NCBI GenBank assembly: GCA_903845935.1
Contig: CAIMZI010000131.1
Span: 1-64,000 of the forward strand
Direction of reading: 5' to 3'
Source: an uncultured beta proteobacterium
Lineage (GTDB): Bacteria; Pseudomonadota; Gammaproteobacteria; Burkholderiales; Burkholderiaceae_C
Length of the DNA: 64,000 bases
Of this stretch, positions 9,994-19,475 are shown one piece after another (the stretch's first letter is position 1; the number at the start of each line of letters is the position of its first letter). The notes beneath the pieces are model-generated. The model saw nothing but the letters and a program-made list of their open reading frames with translations, was not told where the DNA came from and made no database searches. The translations under genes were made by a program, and so were the position numbers.

Positions 9994-11205
9994 ATGTCCA
10001 AGCCCTCTATTCCCCTGGCCTATCTGGTGAGCCGCTACCCGGCCATCTCGCATACCTTCATCCTGCGCGAGATTGCCCACCTGCGCACCCTGGGCCACCA
10101 GATTCACACCGCCTCCATCAACGCACCCGACCGCAGCCTGGAGGCTATGGACGCCACCGAGCGCGCCGAGGCCGAACAGACCTATGGCGTCAAGCAGCAT
10201 GGTGCGTCCGGTGCCCTGGCCGCAATCGGCTACTGGGCCCTGAGTGCACCCTCGGCCTTGCTGAAGACCTTGAATCTGTCCCGGCGCTTTGGCCTGCTCA
10301 AGGGCCTGGCCTATACGGTCGAGGCCACCATGGTGGCACGCTGGATGCAGAAACAGTCGCTATCCCATTTGCATGTGCACTTCGGCAATGCCGGTGCCAG
10401 CGTAGGGGTGCTGGTCAAACAGCTAAGCGGCTGCCACCTCTCGTATACTATCCACGGCCCCGACGAGTTTGACGATGTGCCCGGCCAGCAACTGGCCTTC
10501 AAGATGCACGCCGCCGACGCCATCGTCTGCATCAGCCAGTTTGCGCGCAGCCAGCTCATGCGCATCAGTTCGCCCAGCGACTGGCCCAAGTTCAGGGTCT
10601 GTCGCCTGGGCGTGGATGCCAGCGTGTTCCAGGCCGTACCACGCAGTGGCCGCGCCCCTGTTCCGCAACTGGTCAGCGTCGGACGCCTGACACCGGCCAA
10701 GGGCCAGGTGCTTTTGATCCAGGCCTGCGCCCAGTTGCGTGACCAGGGCGTGCGGTTTCACCTGACCATGGTCGGCGACGGCCCGGACCGCGCCCGTGTG
10801 GAGGCCGAAATTACCAAACTTCAGCTGCATGCGCACGTACACCTGACCGGCTCGCTGACCCAGGAAGGCGTGCGTGCCGAGCTGGCCCGCTCCGACGCCT
10901 TTGTCCTGCCCAGCCTGGCCGAAGGCATTCCGGTGGTGCTGATGGAAGCCATGGCTTCCTATGTGCCCTGCATCTCCACACCGGTCAACGGCATTCCGGA
11001 ACTGATTGAGCATGGTCACACCGGCCTGCTGGCCACGCCCGGCGATGTGGACAGTCTGGTCACCCAGCTCAGCCTGCTATGCACCAATGCGGACTTGCGT
11101 CAGCGCATGGCGCTGGCTGCCTATACCAAGGTCAGCAGCCAATTTGACCTATTCTCCAATGTGCGCGCCCTTGGTGACGTGTTTTCCCAATTTCCCAAGG
11201 CCTGA
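9994..11205 (+). CDS. Family 1/4 glycosyltransferase
   Basis: Start placed at MSKPSIPLAYLVSRYPAISHTFILREI within ORF 9646..11205; VGRLTPAKGQVLLIQA... and LPSLAEGIPVVLMEAMA. Confidence 0.93.
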   Translation: MSKPSIPLAYLVSRYPAISHTFILREIAHLRTLGHQIHTASINAPDRSLEAMDATERAEAEQTYGVKQHGASGALAAIGYWALSAPSALLKTLNLSRRFGLLKGLAYTVEATMVARWMQKQSLSHLHVHFGNAGASVGVLVKQLSGCHLSYTIHGPDEFDDVPGQQLAFKMHAADAIVCISQFARSQLMRISSPSDWPKFRVCRLGVDASVFQAVPRSGRAPVPQLVSVGRLTPAKGQVLLIQACAQLRDQGVRFHLTMVGDGPDRARVEAEITKLQLHAHVHLTGSLTQEGVRAELARSDAFVLPSLAEGIPVVLMEAMASYVPCISTPVNGIPELIEHGHTGLLATPGDVDSLVTQLSLLCTNADLRQRMALAAYTKVSSQFDLFSNVRALGDVFSQFPKA

Positions 11206-11207
11206 AC

Positions 11208-12188
11208 ATGGACCTCTCCCTACTGATAGTCACCTACAACTCGGCGCCCCTGATGGATGCGCTGCTGAGCCAGCTGAAGGCCGAAATTGACAGTGCAAGC
11301 TTTGGCTGGAAGGCCGAGGTGGTGCTGCTGGACAACGGCTCGCGCGACGGCACAGCCGAACTGGTCGCTACGCTGCACCCCTGGGTCAAACTGGTGCCCA
11401 ACAGCGTCAACCTGGGCTTTGCCGCCGGCAATAACCTGGCCGCTCGCAGCGCCAGTGGCCGCTACCTGCTGCTGCTCAATCCCGATGCTGTACCTGCACC
11501 GGGCGCCTTGGCCCAAGGCATTGCCCTGATGGACGCACACCCCGAGGCTGGTATGGCTGGTGGCGAGTTGCGCAATACCCGGGGCGAACGCGAGCCTTCG
11601 GCGCGCATGTTCCCCACCCTGCGCGATGAAATTTTCACCATGTCCGGACTGGCCGCAAAATACCCGCAGAGTCGCCTCTTTGCGCGCCTGGATCGACGCT
11701 GGGCCGACCCCGAACAGGATGCTGCGGTGGACTGGATTCCTGGCGCCTTCGTGTTTCTGCCGCGCAGCGTGTTCCAGAAAATGGGTGGCTTTGACGAGCG
11801 CTTCTTCATGTACTACGAAGAGGTGGACCTGTGTCGGCGCCTGCAGCATAGCGGCTACTCGGTGCTGTACTGGCCGCGCCTCAAGGCGGTGCACATCGGC
11901 GGCGCTTCGGCCAAGACGGTGACGAGCGCACGTGTCTCGCGCGCCGGCTCGCAGCTGGAAAGCTGGCGCATGCGCAGCGCCATGCTGTACTACCGCAAGC
12001 ACCATGGCCTGGCCGGTGCCTTGGGACTGATGGCCATCGAATGGGGCTGGCACACCCTGCGTGGACTGCGCGCCGCCTTGCGCCAGCAAACCGACAAGAG
12101 CTCCGAAATGGCCATGCATTGCAAGCAGCTGCGCCAGGCCTGGGCCGACACGCAATCCGGCAGCAGCAGCCCGGCCAAGCCATGGTAG
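11208..12188 (+). CDS. Family 2 glycosyltransferase (rhamnosyltransferase-like)
   Basis: 326 aa; DLSLLIVTYNSAPLMDALL, NLGFAAGNNLAA, LLLNPDAVP, FMYYEEVDLCRRL. Confidence 0.93.
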   Translation: MDLSLLIVTYNSAPLMDALLSQLKAEIDSASFGWKAEVVLLDNGSRDGTAELVATLHPWVKLVPNSVNLGFAAGNNLAARSASGRYLLLLNPDAVPAPGALAQGIALMDAHPEAGMAGGELRNTRGEREPSARMFPTLRDEIFTMSGLAAKYPQSRLFARLDRRWADPEQDAAVDWIPGAFVFLPRSVFQKMGGFDERFFMYYEEVDLCRRLQHSGYSVLYWPRLKAVHIGGASAKTVTSARVSRAGSQLESWRMRSAMLYYRKHHGLAGALGLMAIEWGWHTLRGLRAALRQQTDKSSEMAMHCKQLRQAWADTQSGSSSPAKPW

Positions 12189-13564
12189 TCAGCGACGCGC
12201 TAGATGTCGCCCCTTCCCTGCAACGCCGCATGCTGCGCGCAGCGGCTTGGCTGGTGGGCAGCAATGTGGCGTCGCAAGGCCTGCGCCTCCTCAGCAGCCT
12301 GGTGCTCACCCGCCTGCTGCTGCCGGAGTCCTTTGGCCTGATGGCAGCCGTGCAAACCCTGTACTTTGCGCTGGTGATGTTTTCCGATCTGGGTGTGTGG
12401 CAAAGCGTGGTGACGCACCCGCAAGGCGAGCAGCCGAAATTTCTGGGCACTGCCTTCTCGGTGCAGTTCGCTCGCGGCCTGCTGCTGGCGGCCATCGTGG
12501 CGCTGATTGCCCTTGGCCTGAAACTGTGCGCGCTCTATGCGCCGTTTCGCGCCGACACCGTGTATGCCGATGCCAGGCTACCCGCCATGGTGCTGGTGTT
12601 CGCACTCAGTGCCCTGCTGCAGGGAGCGGAATCGATGCATATCGCCACGGCGCAGCGCGCCCTGCAGACCCGGCTGATCACCCGTTTGGAGCTGCTGACG
12701 CAACTGACCGGCATGGTAGTGACCATTGCCTGCGCGCTGTGGACGCACTCGGTCTGGAGCCTGCTGCTGGGCACCGTGAGCGCCACCCTGGCGCGCACGG
12801 TACTTAGCCATACCCTGTTTGACGGCCCGGCCTACAAGCCTTGTTGGGACCACGCCAGCCTGCGCGACATTGTGGGCTTTGGCAAATGGATTTTTCTCTC
12901 GTCCCTGATCGGCTTTGCCGCTGCCAATGGCGAAAAGCTGATCCTGGGCGGCACCCTGGCGGCTGCGGACTTTGGCGTTTTCTCGATCGCCTCGCTGCTG
13001 GTGGCGGCCATCGTCGGCCTGGTCGGCAACCTCAATGCGCACCTGGTTTTCCCCAGCCTGAGCGAAGCGCAGCGCTCAGGAGATGCGGCGGCCCACCAGG
13101 TCTACACCCGCGTGCAACAGATTGCCGATGCGATTCTGGGCGGCATTGCCGGCCTGAGCCTGGTGCTAGGTGCCTGGGTGGTGCGCATTTTGTACGATCC
13201 CCGCTACGAGCAGGCCGGCTGGATGCTGCAACTGCTGGCCCTGGGCCTGGTGGCCATGCGCTACCAGGTGCTGGAGCAGATGATGTTTGCCCGCAACCAG
13301 CCCGGCTGGGTGAGCCTGAGCAACAGCCTGCGCGCCTTGTCCCTGGTGCTGCTGGTGCCACTCGGCTATGCCTTGGGCGGCGTGCAGGGCGCGGTGCTGG
13401 CGGTGGTGGCCAGCCAGTTTGCCGGTTGGCCGGTGGCCCTGGTTTTCAAGACCCGCCAGGGCCTGATGTCCTGGCAATCCGAGGCCGTCTGGCCGCTGGC
13501 CCTGTTGGCAGGCATTGCCCTGGGCGGCCTGATGCATTTGTTGTTGAGCCTGCTGCTCCACTGA
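12182..13564 (+). CDS. Polysaccharide biosynthesis flippase (MOP/Wzx-like)
   Basis: Start placed at MVVSDALDVAPSLQRRMLRAAAWLVGSNVASQGLRLLSSLVLTRLLLPESFGLMA; multiple TM segments. Confidence 0.9.
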   Translation: MVVSDALDVAPSLQRRMLRAAAWLVGSNVASQGLRLLSSLVLTRLLLPESFGLMAAVQTLYFALVMFSDLGVWQSVVTHPQGEQPKFLGTAFSVQFARGLLLAAIVALIALGLKLCALYAPFRADTVYADARLPAMVLVFALSALLQGAESMHIATAQRALQTRLITRLELLTQLTGMVVTIACALWTHSVWSLLLGTVSATLARTVLSHTLFDGPAYKPCWDHASLRDIVGFGKWIFLSSLIGFAAANGEKLILGGTLAAADFGVFSIASLLVAAIVGLVGNLNAHLVFPSLSEAQRSGDAAAHQVYTRVQQIADAILGGIAGLSLVLGAWVVRILYDPRYEQAGWMLQLLALGLVAMRYQVLEQMMFARNQPGWVSLSNSLRALSLVLLVPLGYALGGVQGAVLAVVASQFAGWPVALVFKTRQGLMSWQSEAVWPLALLAGIALGGLMHLLLSLLLH

Positions 13565-13584
13565 ACCGTAGGCGCCTGTTCTTT

Positions 13585-14652
13585 ATGCGATTTACTTTTC
13601 TCTTACCTAGCGACAACTTCACCGGTGGCGCGCGCGTGGTTGCGGTCTATGCCAGCGAACTGCAAAAGCTCGGCCACCAGGTGCTGGTGATCACCTGCGC
13701 ACAAGACCCCCTGCCCTGGCGCCAGCGCCTGCGCGCCCTGTTGGCGCAGCCAACGCCCGTCGGCCCGCTAGGCCATATTGCGCTGTCGGGCGTGCCGCAC
13801 CAGGTGATGGACAGACTGGGCCCGATTACAGAGGCCGATGTGCCCGATGCCGACGTGGTAATTGCCACCTGGTGGGAAACCGCCGTCTGGATGCATGGCT
13901 TTGCCGCAAGCAAGGGGCGCCGGGTCCATCTGATTCAGGGCTACGAGGCCTGGTTCGGCCCGCAGGTGCTGCCGCAACTGCATGCCGCCCTGCGCCTACC
14001 CAACACCAAGCTGGCGATCTCTCGCGGCCTGGCCCAAACCATTGAGGACGCGCTCGGGCCACTGGATATCCAGGTGGTGGCCAACGCCGTCGATTTGCAG
14101 CAGTTCAACGCGCCGCCGCGAGCGCGCAGGCAGCCGCCACGCGTGGGCTTTATCTATGCCCATGCGGCGATCAAGGGCGCCGACATTTGCATTGCCGCCT
14201 GCGCACTGGCGCGCCAACGCATTCCCGAGCTGCAGGTACTGGCCTTTGGCACCGAGGCGGTGTCGGCCGAACTGCCTCTACCTCCTGGCACGCAGTACTT
14301 TTACCGCCCGGCGCAGCAGGAGCTGCGCGCGCATTACGCGGCCTGCGACTACTGGTTGTTCGGCTCGCGCCTGGATAGCTTTGGCCTGCCCATTCTGGAG
14401 GCCATGGCCTGTCGCACTCCGGTCATCGGTGTGCCCATTGGCGCAGCGCCCGACCTGATAGGCCAAGGCGGTGGCGTGCTGGTGAAAAATGAATCCGCTC
14501 AGGACATGGCTGACGCCATCGTGGCGCTGTGCCGGGATGCGGATGCCGAGTGGCAACGCATGTCGGATGCGGCCCATGCCACGGCCCACGCCTATTCCTG
14601 GACCGACGCCACGCACAAACTGCTGCAGGTGCTGAATCAGACTGTCAGCTGA
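13585..14652 (+). CDS. Glycosyltransferase family 1/4
   Basis: Start placed at MRFTFLLPSDNFTGGARVVAVYASELQKLGHQVLVIT within ORF 12841..14652; C-terminal FGLPILEAMACRTPVIGVPIGAAPDLI. Confidence 0.9.
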   Translation: MRFTFLLPSDNFTGGARVVAVYASELQKLGHQVLVITCAQDPLPWRQRLRALLAQPTPVGPLGHIALSGVPHQVMDRLGPITEADVPDADVVIATWWETAVWMHGFAASKGRRVHLIQGYEAWFGPQVLPQLHAALRLPNTKLAISRGLAQTIEDALGPLDIQVVANAVDLQQFNAPPRARRQPPRVGFIYAHAAIKGADICIAACALARQRIPELQVLAFGTEAVSAELPLPPGTQYFYRPAQQELRAHYAACDYWLFGSRLDSFGLPILEAMACRTPVIGVPIGAAPDLIGQGGGVLVKNESAQDMADAIVALCRDADAEWQRMSDAAHATAHAYSWTDATHKLLQVLNQTVS

Positions 14653-14942
14653 ATGTGCTCAATGGCTTGTGCCAGGCGCTGCAGCGTGGCCTGAAATAGC
14701 GCTTGCGCACCGGCCTGCTGTGCCTCCATCGCCTCGCGCGCCAGCACGCTCAAGGCGCCAAAGCCATAGCCGCCGGCTGCACCGGCCAGGCGATGCAGCG
14801 CCACATGGCAGGCCTGTGCGTCGGCTGCCTGCTGTATGTCGTGCAGGCGCTGCGCCAAACCGGCGACAAAGGTTTGCTGAATTTTCAGAAACTGGGCCGC
14901 AAAGGCCGGCTCCATACCCTCAGGCAGACTTGCCACGGCCAT
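14637..14942 (-). CDS. HPt-domain phosphotransfer protein
   Basis: Start placed at MAVASLPEGMEPAFAAQFLKIQQTF; CHVALHRLAGAAGGYGFGALSVLAREAM HPt-like helix; overlaps upstream REC gene. Confidence 0.75.
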   Translation of the reverse strand: MAVASLPEGMEPAFAAQFLKIQQTFVAGLAQRLHDIQQAADAQACHVALHRLAGAAGGYGFGALSVLAREAMEAQQAGAQALFQATLQRLAQAIEHIQLTV

Positions 14943-15315
14943 GCTCCCAGTAAATACGGATATTTTGCGGCAGGGTGACCGGATCGAAGGGTTTGACGAT
15001 GATGCCGGTGGCACCGCATTCCAGCAGCGCCTCCACTTCATCCTGCATCGCCTTGGCGGTCAGGAACACGATGGGCACGCCTTGCATCACCGGCAGCGCG
15101 CGCAGCTGGATCAGGGTTTCGGGGCCGCTCATCTCCGGCATCATCACATCTAGCAGCACCAGTTGCGGCCTGAACTCCGCCACCCGCTCCAGCGCCTGCG
15201 GCCCACTTTTGCACAGGCTCAAGGTGTAGCCACCCATGCGGCCCAGGCTGAAGTCCAAAATCATGCGGATGTCTGGGTCATCCTCCACGCACATCACCCG
15301 TTCAAATAGCTCCAT
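14920..15315 (-). CDS. Single-domain response regulator (REC)
   Basis: Start placed at MELFERVMCVEDDPDIRMILDFSLG; LVLLDVMMPEMSGPETL and IVKPFDP. Confidence 0.93.
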   Translation of the reverse strand: MELFERVMCVEDDPDIRMILDFSLGRMGGYTLSLCKSGPQALERVAEFRPQLVLLDVMMPEMSGPETLIQLRALPVMQGVPIVFLTAKAMQDEVEALLECGATGIIVKPFDPVTLPQNIRIYWEHGRGKSA

Positions 15316-17083
15316 GCCCCCGCCCTTCGCGCTGGTCGGCCAGCATGGCGCCAACCTGGTTGATGATTGCCTGGCGAGGAGACGCCGTGGCCGACAGCCA
15401 GCCCATGCCATGCCGGGACGCGAAGTCGGCGTTCAGCGCGTCGCCCATCAGCGCGATGCGCTTCGGCGCCAACATGCGCAGCAGGCCGCTGCAGAACAGG
15501 TCGGCCGGTCCCTGCGCCTGCGGATTGGCTAGCAGCGCCGCAGGCGGGCCGCGCCTGCGCACCAGGGCTTCGGCCCCGGCCAGGTTGCTTGCCACCTCCA
15601 CGCCAGCCAGCTCGGCCAGCCAGTCCGCCATGCGCTCCAGCCACTGGCTGTCTTGCGCGATGCACAGGATCCAGGGGCCCCCGTCGACCCGCCCCAGACA
15701 AGGTAAGCTGATGCGAAAGGTGGAGCCACCGGTGGCGCCAGAATCTGCCTGAATCGTGCCGCCCATTTTCTCCACCAGCATGCGGCTGATATACAGGCCC
15801 AAGCCCGTGCCACCCACCGCACGCCGGTCCGACGCATCGGCCTGCGAGAACTTCTCGAACAGCCTTTTTCTAAAGCCTGGATCTATGCCCGGCCCCTCAT
15901 CCACCACGTCCACCTGCAGCCACTGCGGTTCCTGTGTCAGATGCACGCGCACCGCGCGACCTTTGGGCGAGTGCTTGATGGCATTGGACAGCAGGTTGGC
16001 CATGATTTGCAGAAAGCGCTCGGGGTCCACCTGCACCCTGCAACTGTGGCCCGGTTCTTCAAAGGCGAGGCTGACGTCGGCGCGCTGCGCATAGCCGGTA
16101 TTGGCCTGGAGCGCCTCGCGAATCAGCGGCACCAGTTCCAACGCACGCAGATGCAGCGGCATGCGATTGCCTTCGAGCTTGGTCAGGTCCAGCACGTCGT
16201 CGATCAGATGGCTCAGGCGGTCGCCATTGCGTTTGGCCACATGCGCCAGTTCCAATGCCGCTGGCGGCAGGGCGCCACCGGCACCCACAGCCAGCAGGCC
16301 CAAGGCGCCCAAGATGGAGGTTAGCGGCGTGCGCAATTCGTGGCTGACGGTGGCCAGAAATTCATCTTTCATGCGCTCGATGCGGCGCGCCTCGCTCAGG
16401 TCGTGCAGGGCAATGGTGCAAAACACCTGCTGTCCCAGCGTCCACTGATTATGCGAGACAGAAAAAACCAGCGCCACGCCGGGACGCAGGCCAATCTCCA
16501 CCTCCGACTGGCTGAGCAAAAAAGGCAGCTCCAGGCCGGTCAGCTGCAGCATGGAAAGACCGGCCTGGACTTGGCTATCGTCCAGTCCAAAAAGCTGCCT
16601 TGCTGCGCGGTTGAGTTCACTGATGCGACCACTCTGATCCACGGTGATGATGGCATCGGCAATATGTTCGTGAATCGCCTGCTGGCGCTGGGCCAGCAGC
16701 GACAGGCTTGCCTGCATGGACAGCACGCGCTGGTATTGGCGCAGCTTGGCCTGCAGGATGACCGGATTCACCGGCTTGAGCAGGCAATCGGCGGCACCGC
16801 TAGCCAGGGCTTGGGCGTAATGGGCATCGCCCTGCAGCGCAGACAGCACAATCACCGGCAGCCATTTGCCAGAGACGCGCTGGCGTATAGACCGCGCCAC
16901 CTCAAAGCCGTCCATGTCGGGCATCAACAGGTCCAGCAGCAGTACATCCGGGCGCAGGGTGTCGATGCGCTGCAAGGCCTCTTCGCCACTGGCCGCTTCA
17001 AACGCTTCGTGGCCCAGCTCGCGCACGATGTGCAGCAGCTGTTGACGACTGGCCAAGATGTCGTCAACCACTAGCACCTTCAT
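15302..17083 (-). CDS. Hybrid sensor histidine kinase (REC-PAS-HisKA-HATPase plus degenerate C-terminal region)
   Basis: Start placed at MKVLVVDDILASRQQLLHIV; LLLDLLMPDMDGFEV, FLATVSHELRTPLTSILGALGLL, HATPase motifs DEGPGIDPGF, GTGLGLYISRMLV. Confidence 0.93.
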   Translation of the reverse strand: MKVLVVDDILASRQQLLHIVRELGHEAFEAASGEEALQRIDTLRPDVLLLDLLMPDMDGFEVARSIRQRVSGKWLPVIVLSALQGDAHYAQALASGAADCLLKPVNPVILQAKLRQYQRVLSMQASLSLLAQRQQAIHEHIADAIITVDQSGRISELNRAARQLFGLDDSQVQAGLSMLQLTGLELPFLLSQSEVEIGLRPGVALVFSVSHNQWTLGQQVFCTIALHDLSEARRIERMKDEFLATVSHELRTPLTSILGALGLLAVGAGGALPPAALELAHVAKRNGDRLSHLIDDVLDLTKLEGNRMPLHLRALELVPLIREALQANTGYAQRADVSLAFEEPGHSCRVQVDPERFLQIMANLLSNAIKHSPKGRAVRVHLTQEPQWLQVDVVDEGPGIDPGFRKRLFEKFSQADASDRRAVGGTGLGLYISRMLVEKMGGTIQADSGATGGSTFRISLPCLGRVDGGPWILCIAQDSQWLERMADWLAELAGVEVASNLAGAEALVRRRGPPAALLANPQAQGPADLFCSGLLRMLAPKRIALMGDALNADFASRHGMGWLSATASPRQAIINQVGAMLADQREGRGHGAI

Positions 17084-17188
17084 GGATACCTTTTCATGGG
17101 CGGCAATTGGCAGGGCCTGCACGCCCCCCTGATTCGTATTTTCCAAATTCACAATCTGATCACAAGTCGAAGCTGACGCTGGTCTGTA

Positions 17189-17932
17189 ATGGGCATTGAG
17201 TTGACTGTAACCGCATCCCAAGCTGCCCACACCATGAACATACGAGACCTGCCACAGATTTCCAGCCCGCGTGCTAACCAGTTCCGGATCGCCAAAAAGC
17301 GACTGCTGTGGCGCATCCAGGTAGGCACGCTGCAAGCCATCAAGCGCAGCATGGACTTGGCCGTGGTGCTGCCAGCCCTGGTCTTGCTGGCGCCGCTGTT
17401 TCTGGTGGTGGCGCTGTGCATTCGCCTGTATGACGGCGGACCGGTGCTGTACTGGCAAAAGCGCGTGGGTCAGCGCGGACGCGAGTTTGCATTCCCCAAG
17501 TTTCGCTCCATGGGCGTGGATTCGGACACCCAGCGCGCCAAGGTGGCGGCCATGAACCAGCATGGCGCGGCTGGTATCACCTTCAAGATGAAGCGCGACC
17601 CGCGCATCACCCCGACCGGACGCGTCATCCGCCGCTTCAGCATAGACGAGTTGCCGCAGCTGTGGTGCGTGCTGACAGGCCAGATGACCCTGGTGGGCCC
17701 ACGCCCGCCCATGCCCAACGAGGTGGCCCAGTACAGCCTGCGCGACCGCGAACGCCTGAGCGTGGTGCCGGGCCTGACCTGCTTCTGGCAGGTCAATGGT
17801 CGCTCCGAAATTCCGTTTGAGCAGCAGGTGGAAATGGACCTTGACTACATCCAGCAGCGCTCGCTGTGGACCGATATCAAGGTCCTGTTCAAAACCATAC
17901 CGGCGGTGCTCTTTGGCCGCGGTGCCTACTAA
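17189..17932 (+). CDS. Bacterial sugar transferase (undecaprenyl-phosphate glycosyl-1-phosphate transferase-like)
   Basis: 247 aa; KRSMDLAVVLPALVLLAPLFLVVALCIRLYDGGPVLYWQKRVGQRGREFAFPKFRSM...SIDELPQLWCVLTGQMTLVGPRPPMP. Confidence 0.95.
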   Translation: MGIELTVTASQAAHTMNIRDLPQISSPRANQFRIAKKRLLWRIQVGTLQAIKRSMDLAVVLPALVLLAPLFLVVALCIRLYDGGPVLYWQKRVGQRGREFAFPKFRSMGVDSDTQRAKVAAMNQHGAAGITFKMKRDPRITPTGRVIRRFSIDELPQLWCVLTGQMTLVGPRPPMPNEVAQYSLRDRERLSVVPGLTCFWQVNGRSEIPFEQQVEMDLDYIQQRSLWTDIKVLFKTIPAVLFGRGAY

Positions 17933-19404
17933 TGTCTATGCAAAACTCGATTGATTTCACTGCCAGCCCGGCCCGCGTGCTGCTATTCATGACCCACGAG
18001 AGGCCTGCCGATGTGCCGGGCGATGAGCAGCCACTGGCCTGCCTGCTGCCGCTGGGCACGGCAAGCTTTGCAGAACGCACCATGGACAGTTGCGCACTGG
18101 CCGGTGTGCGCCAGCTTGACGTGGTAGTCAGCGATTCCCCCGAAGCCTTGCGCGCCATCCTGCAGGACGGCGCACCCTGGGGTATACAAATTAACTGGCA
18201 CCATGCCAAGGAATCTGCCTCGCCCTATACGGTGCTGCGTGCCATGGCGCTGCAGCCAAACCAGCGCCTGGTGATCGGCCATGGCCACCAGTGGGTGGCC
18301 AGCCGCATCGTGCGCGAACTGATGCAGGCCCCTGGTGTGGCCCTGCGCATGGGCAGCGAGCTGGCCTGGACCGGCTGGTTCAGTGCCGATGCCAGCAGCG
18401 TGCAGGCATTGGGGCCGCACGCCGATTACCAATGGCTGGATGCCCGGGTGCGCAACATGGTGGGCGCCCGTTGCGTGCTGGCAGCCGCTGGGGAACAGGC
18501 GCAGTGTCTGTGCGCGACAGATCTGCTGGCTGCCCAACAGCATGCGCTGGACGGCACGCAGGAGTCTGCCATTCCGGCCTCTTGGCGGCGCACGGCCTGG
18601 GGTGCCGCCAGCCCCGAAGCCCTGGTCCATGCGGATGCAAAGATCCAAGGTCCAGTGCTGATAGGCGCGGGCAGCGTGGTCGAGGCCGGTGCCGAACTGG
18701 GGCCGGGCACGGTGCTGGCGCGCGATGTATTTGTCGCCGCCGGTGCCTGCGTTCGCAACTCCGTGGTGCTGTCCAACACCTATGTGGGCGGCCAGATCAC
18801 GCTGGAAAGCGCGCTGGCGCAGGGCCACTGCGTGCAAAACTTGAAATGGTCGGTGCGCACCGTGTTGAGTCCAGACGATGCCGTCATGGCGGTGCTGCGC
18901 AGTCATGCCGACAACTGCACGCCTTGGACATCGAGGGCCACAGCCGCGCTGCTGGCGCTGGCCTTGAGCCCCCTGCTGATGCCGGCACTGCTGTGGCAAT
19001 GGGCCGTAAACAGCACTGCACTCTGGCGATCGGTGCCGGTGGTGCGGTCGCGCGTGCCCGGCCAGGACCGGCTGCAATGGGTGACCGTGCGTCTGCCACA
19101 GAGTGGGCGCACGATAGACCGCTGGGTAGCCCAGTTTGGCGCCCTGCTGGATATCGTGCAGGGCCGACGCTGCTGGTTTGGGCTGCGACCACGCAGCGAA
19201 TCCGAATGGATTGCCTTGGGGCGGGACTGGCAGGATTTGTTCGGCCGCAGCGCCATAGGCCTGTTTCACGCACCGGCCTGGCGCGAAGGCCAGCAGAATC
19301 TGGACAGCGAATCCCATGCAGCGGCCGACGCCTTTATGGCGGTGCAATCGACCTCCGTCGGGCGTGTCAGAATTCTGCATTCGCTGGCATGGCGCAGCCG
19401 ATAA
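17932..19404 (+). CDS. Nucleotidyltransferase-like/left-handed beta-helix protein with C-terminal membrane segment
   Basis: Start at TAATG overlap with the preceding sugar transferase; GPVLIGAGSVVEAGAELGPGTVLARDVFVAAGACVRNSVVLSNTYVGG hexapeptide repeats; hydrophobic AALLALALSPLLMPALLWQWAV. Confidence 0.65.
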   Translation: MSMQNSIDFTASPARVLLFMTHERPADVPGDEQPLACLLPLGTASFAERTMDSCALAGVRQLDVVVSDSPEALRAILQDGAPWGIQINWHHAKESASPYTVLRAMALQPNQRLVIGHGHQWVASRIVRELMQAPGVALRMGSELAWTGWFSADASSVQALGPHADYQWLDARVRNMVGARCVLAAAGEQAQCLCATDLLAAQQHALDGTQESAIPASWRRTAWGAASPEALVHADAKIQGPVLIGAGSVVEAGAELGPGTVLARDVFVAAGACVRNSVVLSNTYVGGQITLESALAQGHCVQNLKWSVRTVLSPDDAVMAVLRSHADNCTPWTSRATAALLALALSPLLMPALLWQWAVNSTALWRSVPVVRSRVPGQDRLQWVTVRLPQSGRTIDRWVAQFGALLDIVQGRRCWFGLRPRSESEWIALGRDWQDLFGRSAIGLFHAPAWREGQQNLDSESHAAADAFMAVQSTSVGRVRILHSLAWRSR

Positions 19405-19475
19405 ATTCCAGCGCAGCCGCGTCGCGGCCCGTGGACTTCAAACCGATCAAGCACCACAGGAAGGTAAGGCACCGC

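Noticed and set aside
12841-13584. N-terminal part of the 603-aa ORF
   Set aside because: Alternate frame over the flippase gene; the true glycosyltransferase starts at 13585
17983-19380. 465-aa minus-strand ORF
   Set aside because: Antisense shadow of the LbH/NTP-transferase-like gene; no recognisable motif
18291-19475. N-terminal ~395 residues of the 1654-aa ORF
   Set aside because: Out-of-frame reading through the preceding gene; the kinase is better started at MADIKKLLQRKRF (19476)
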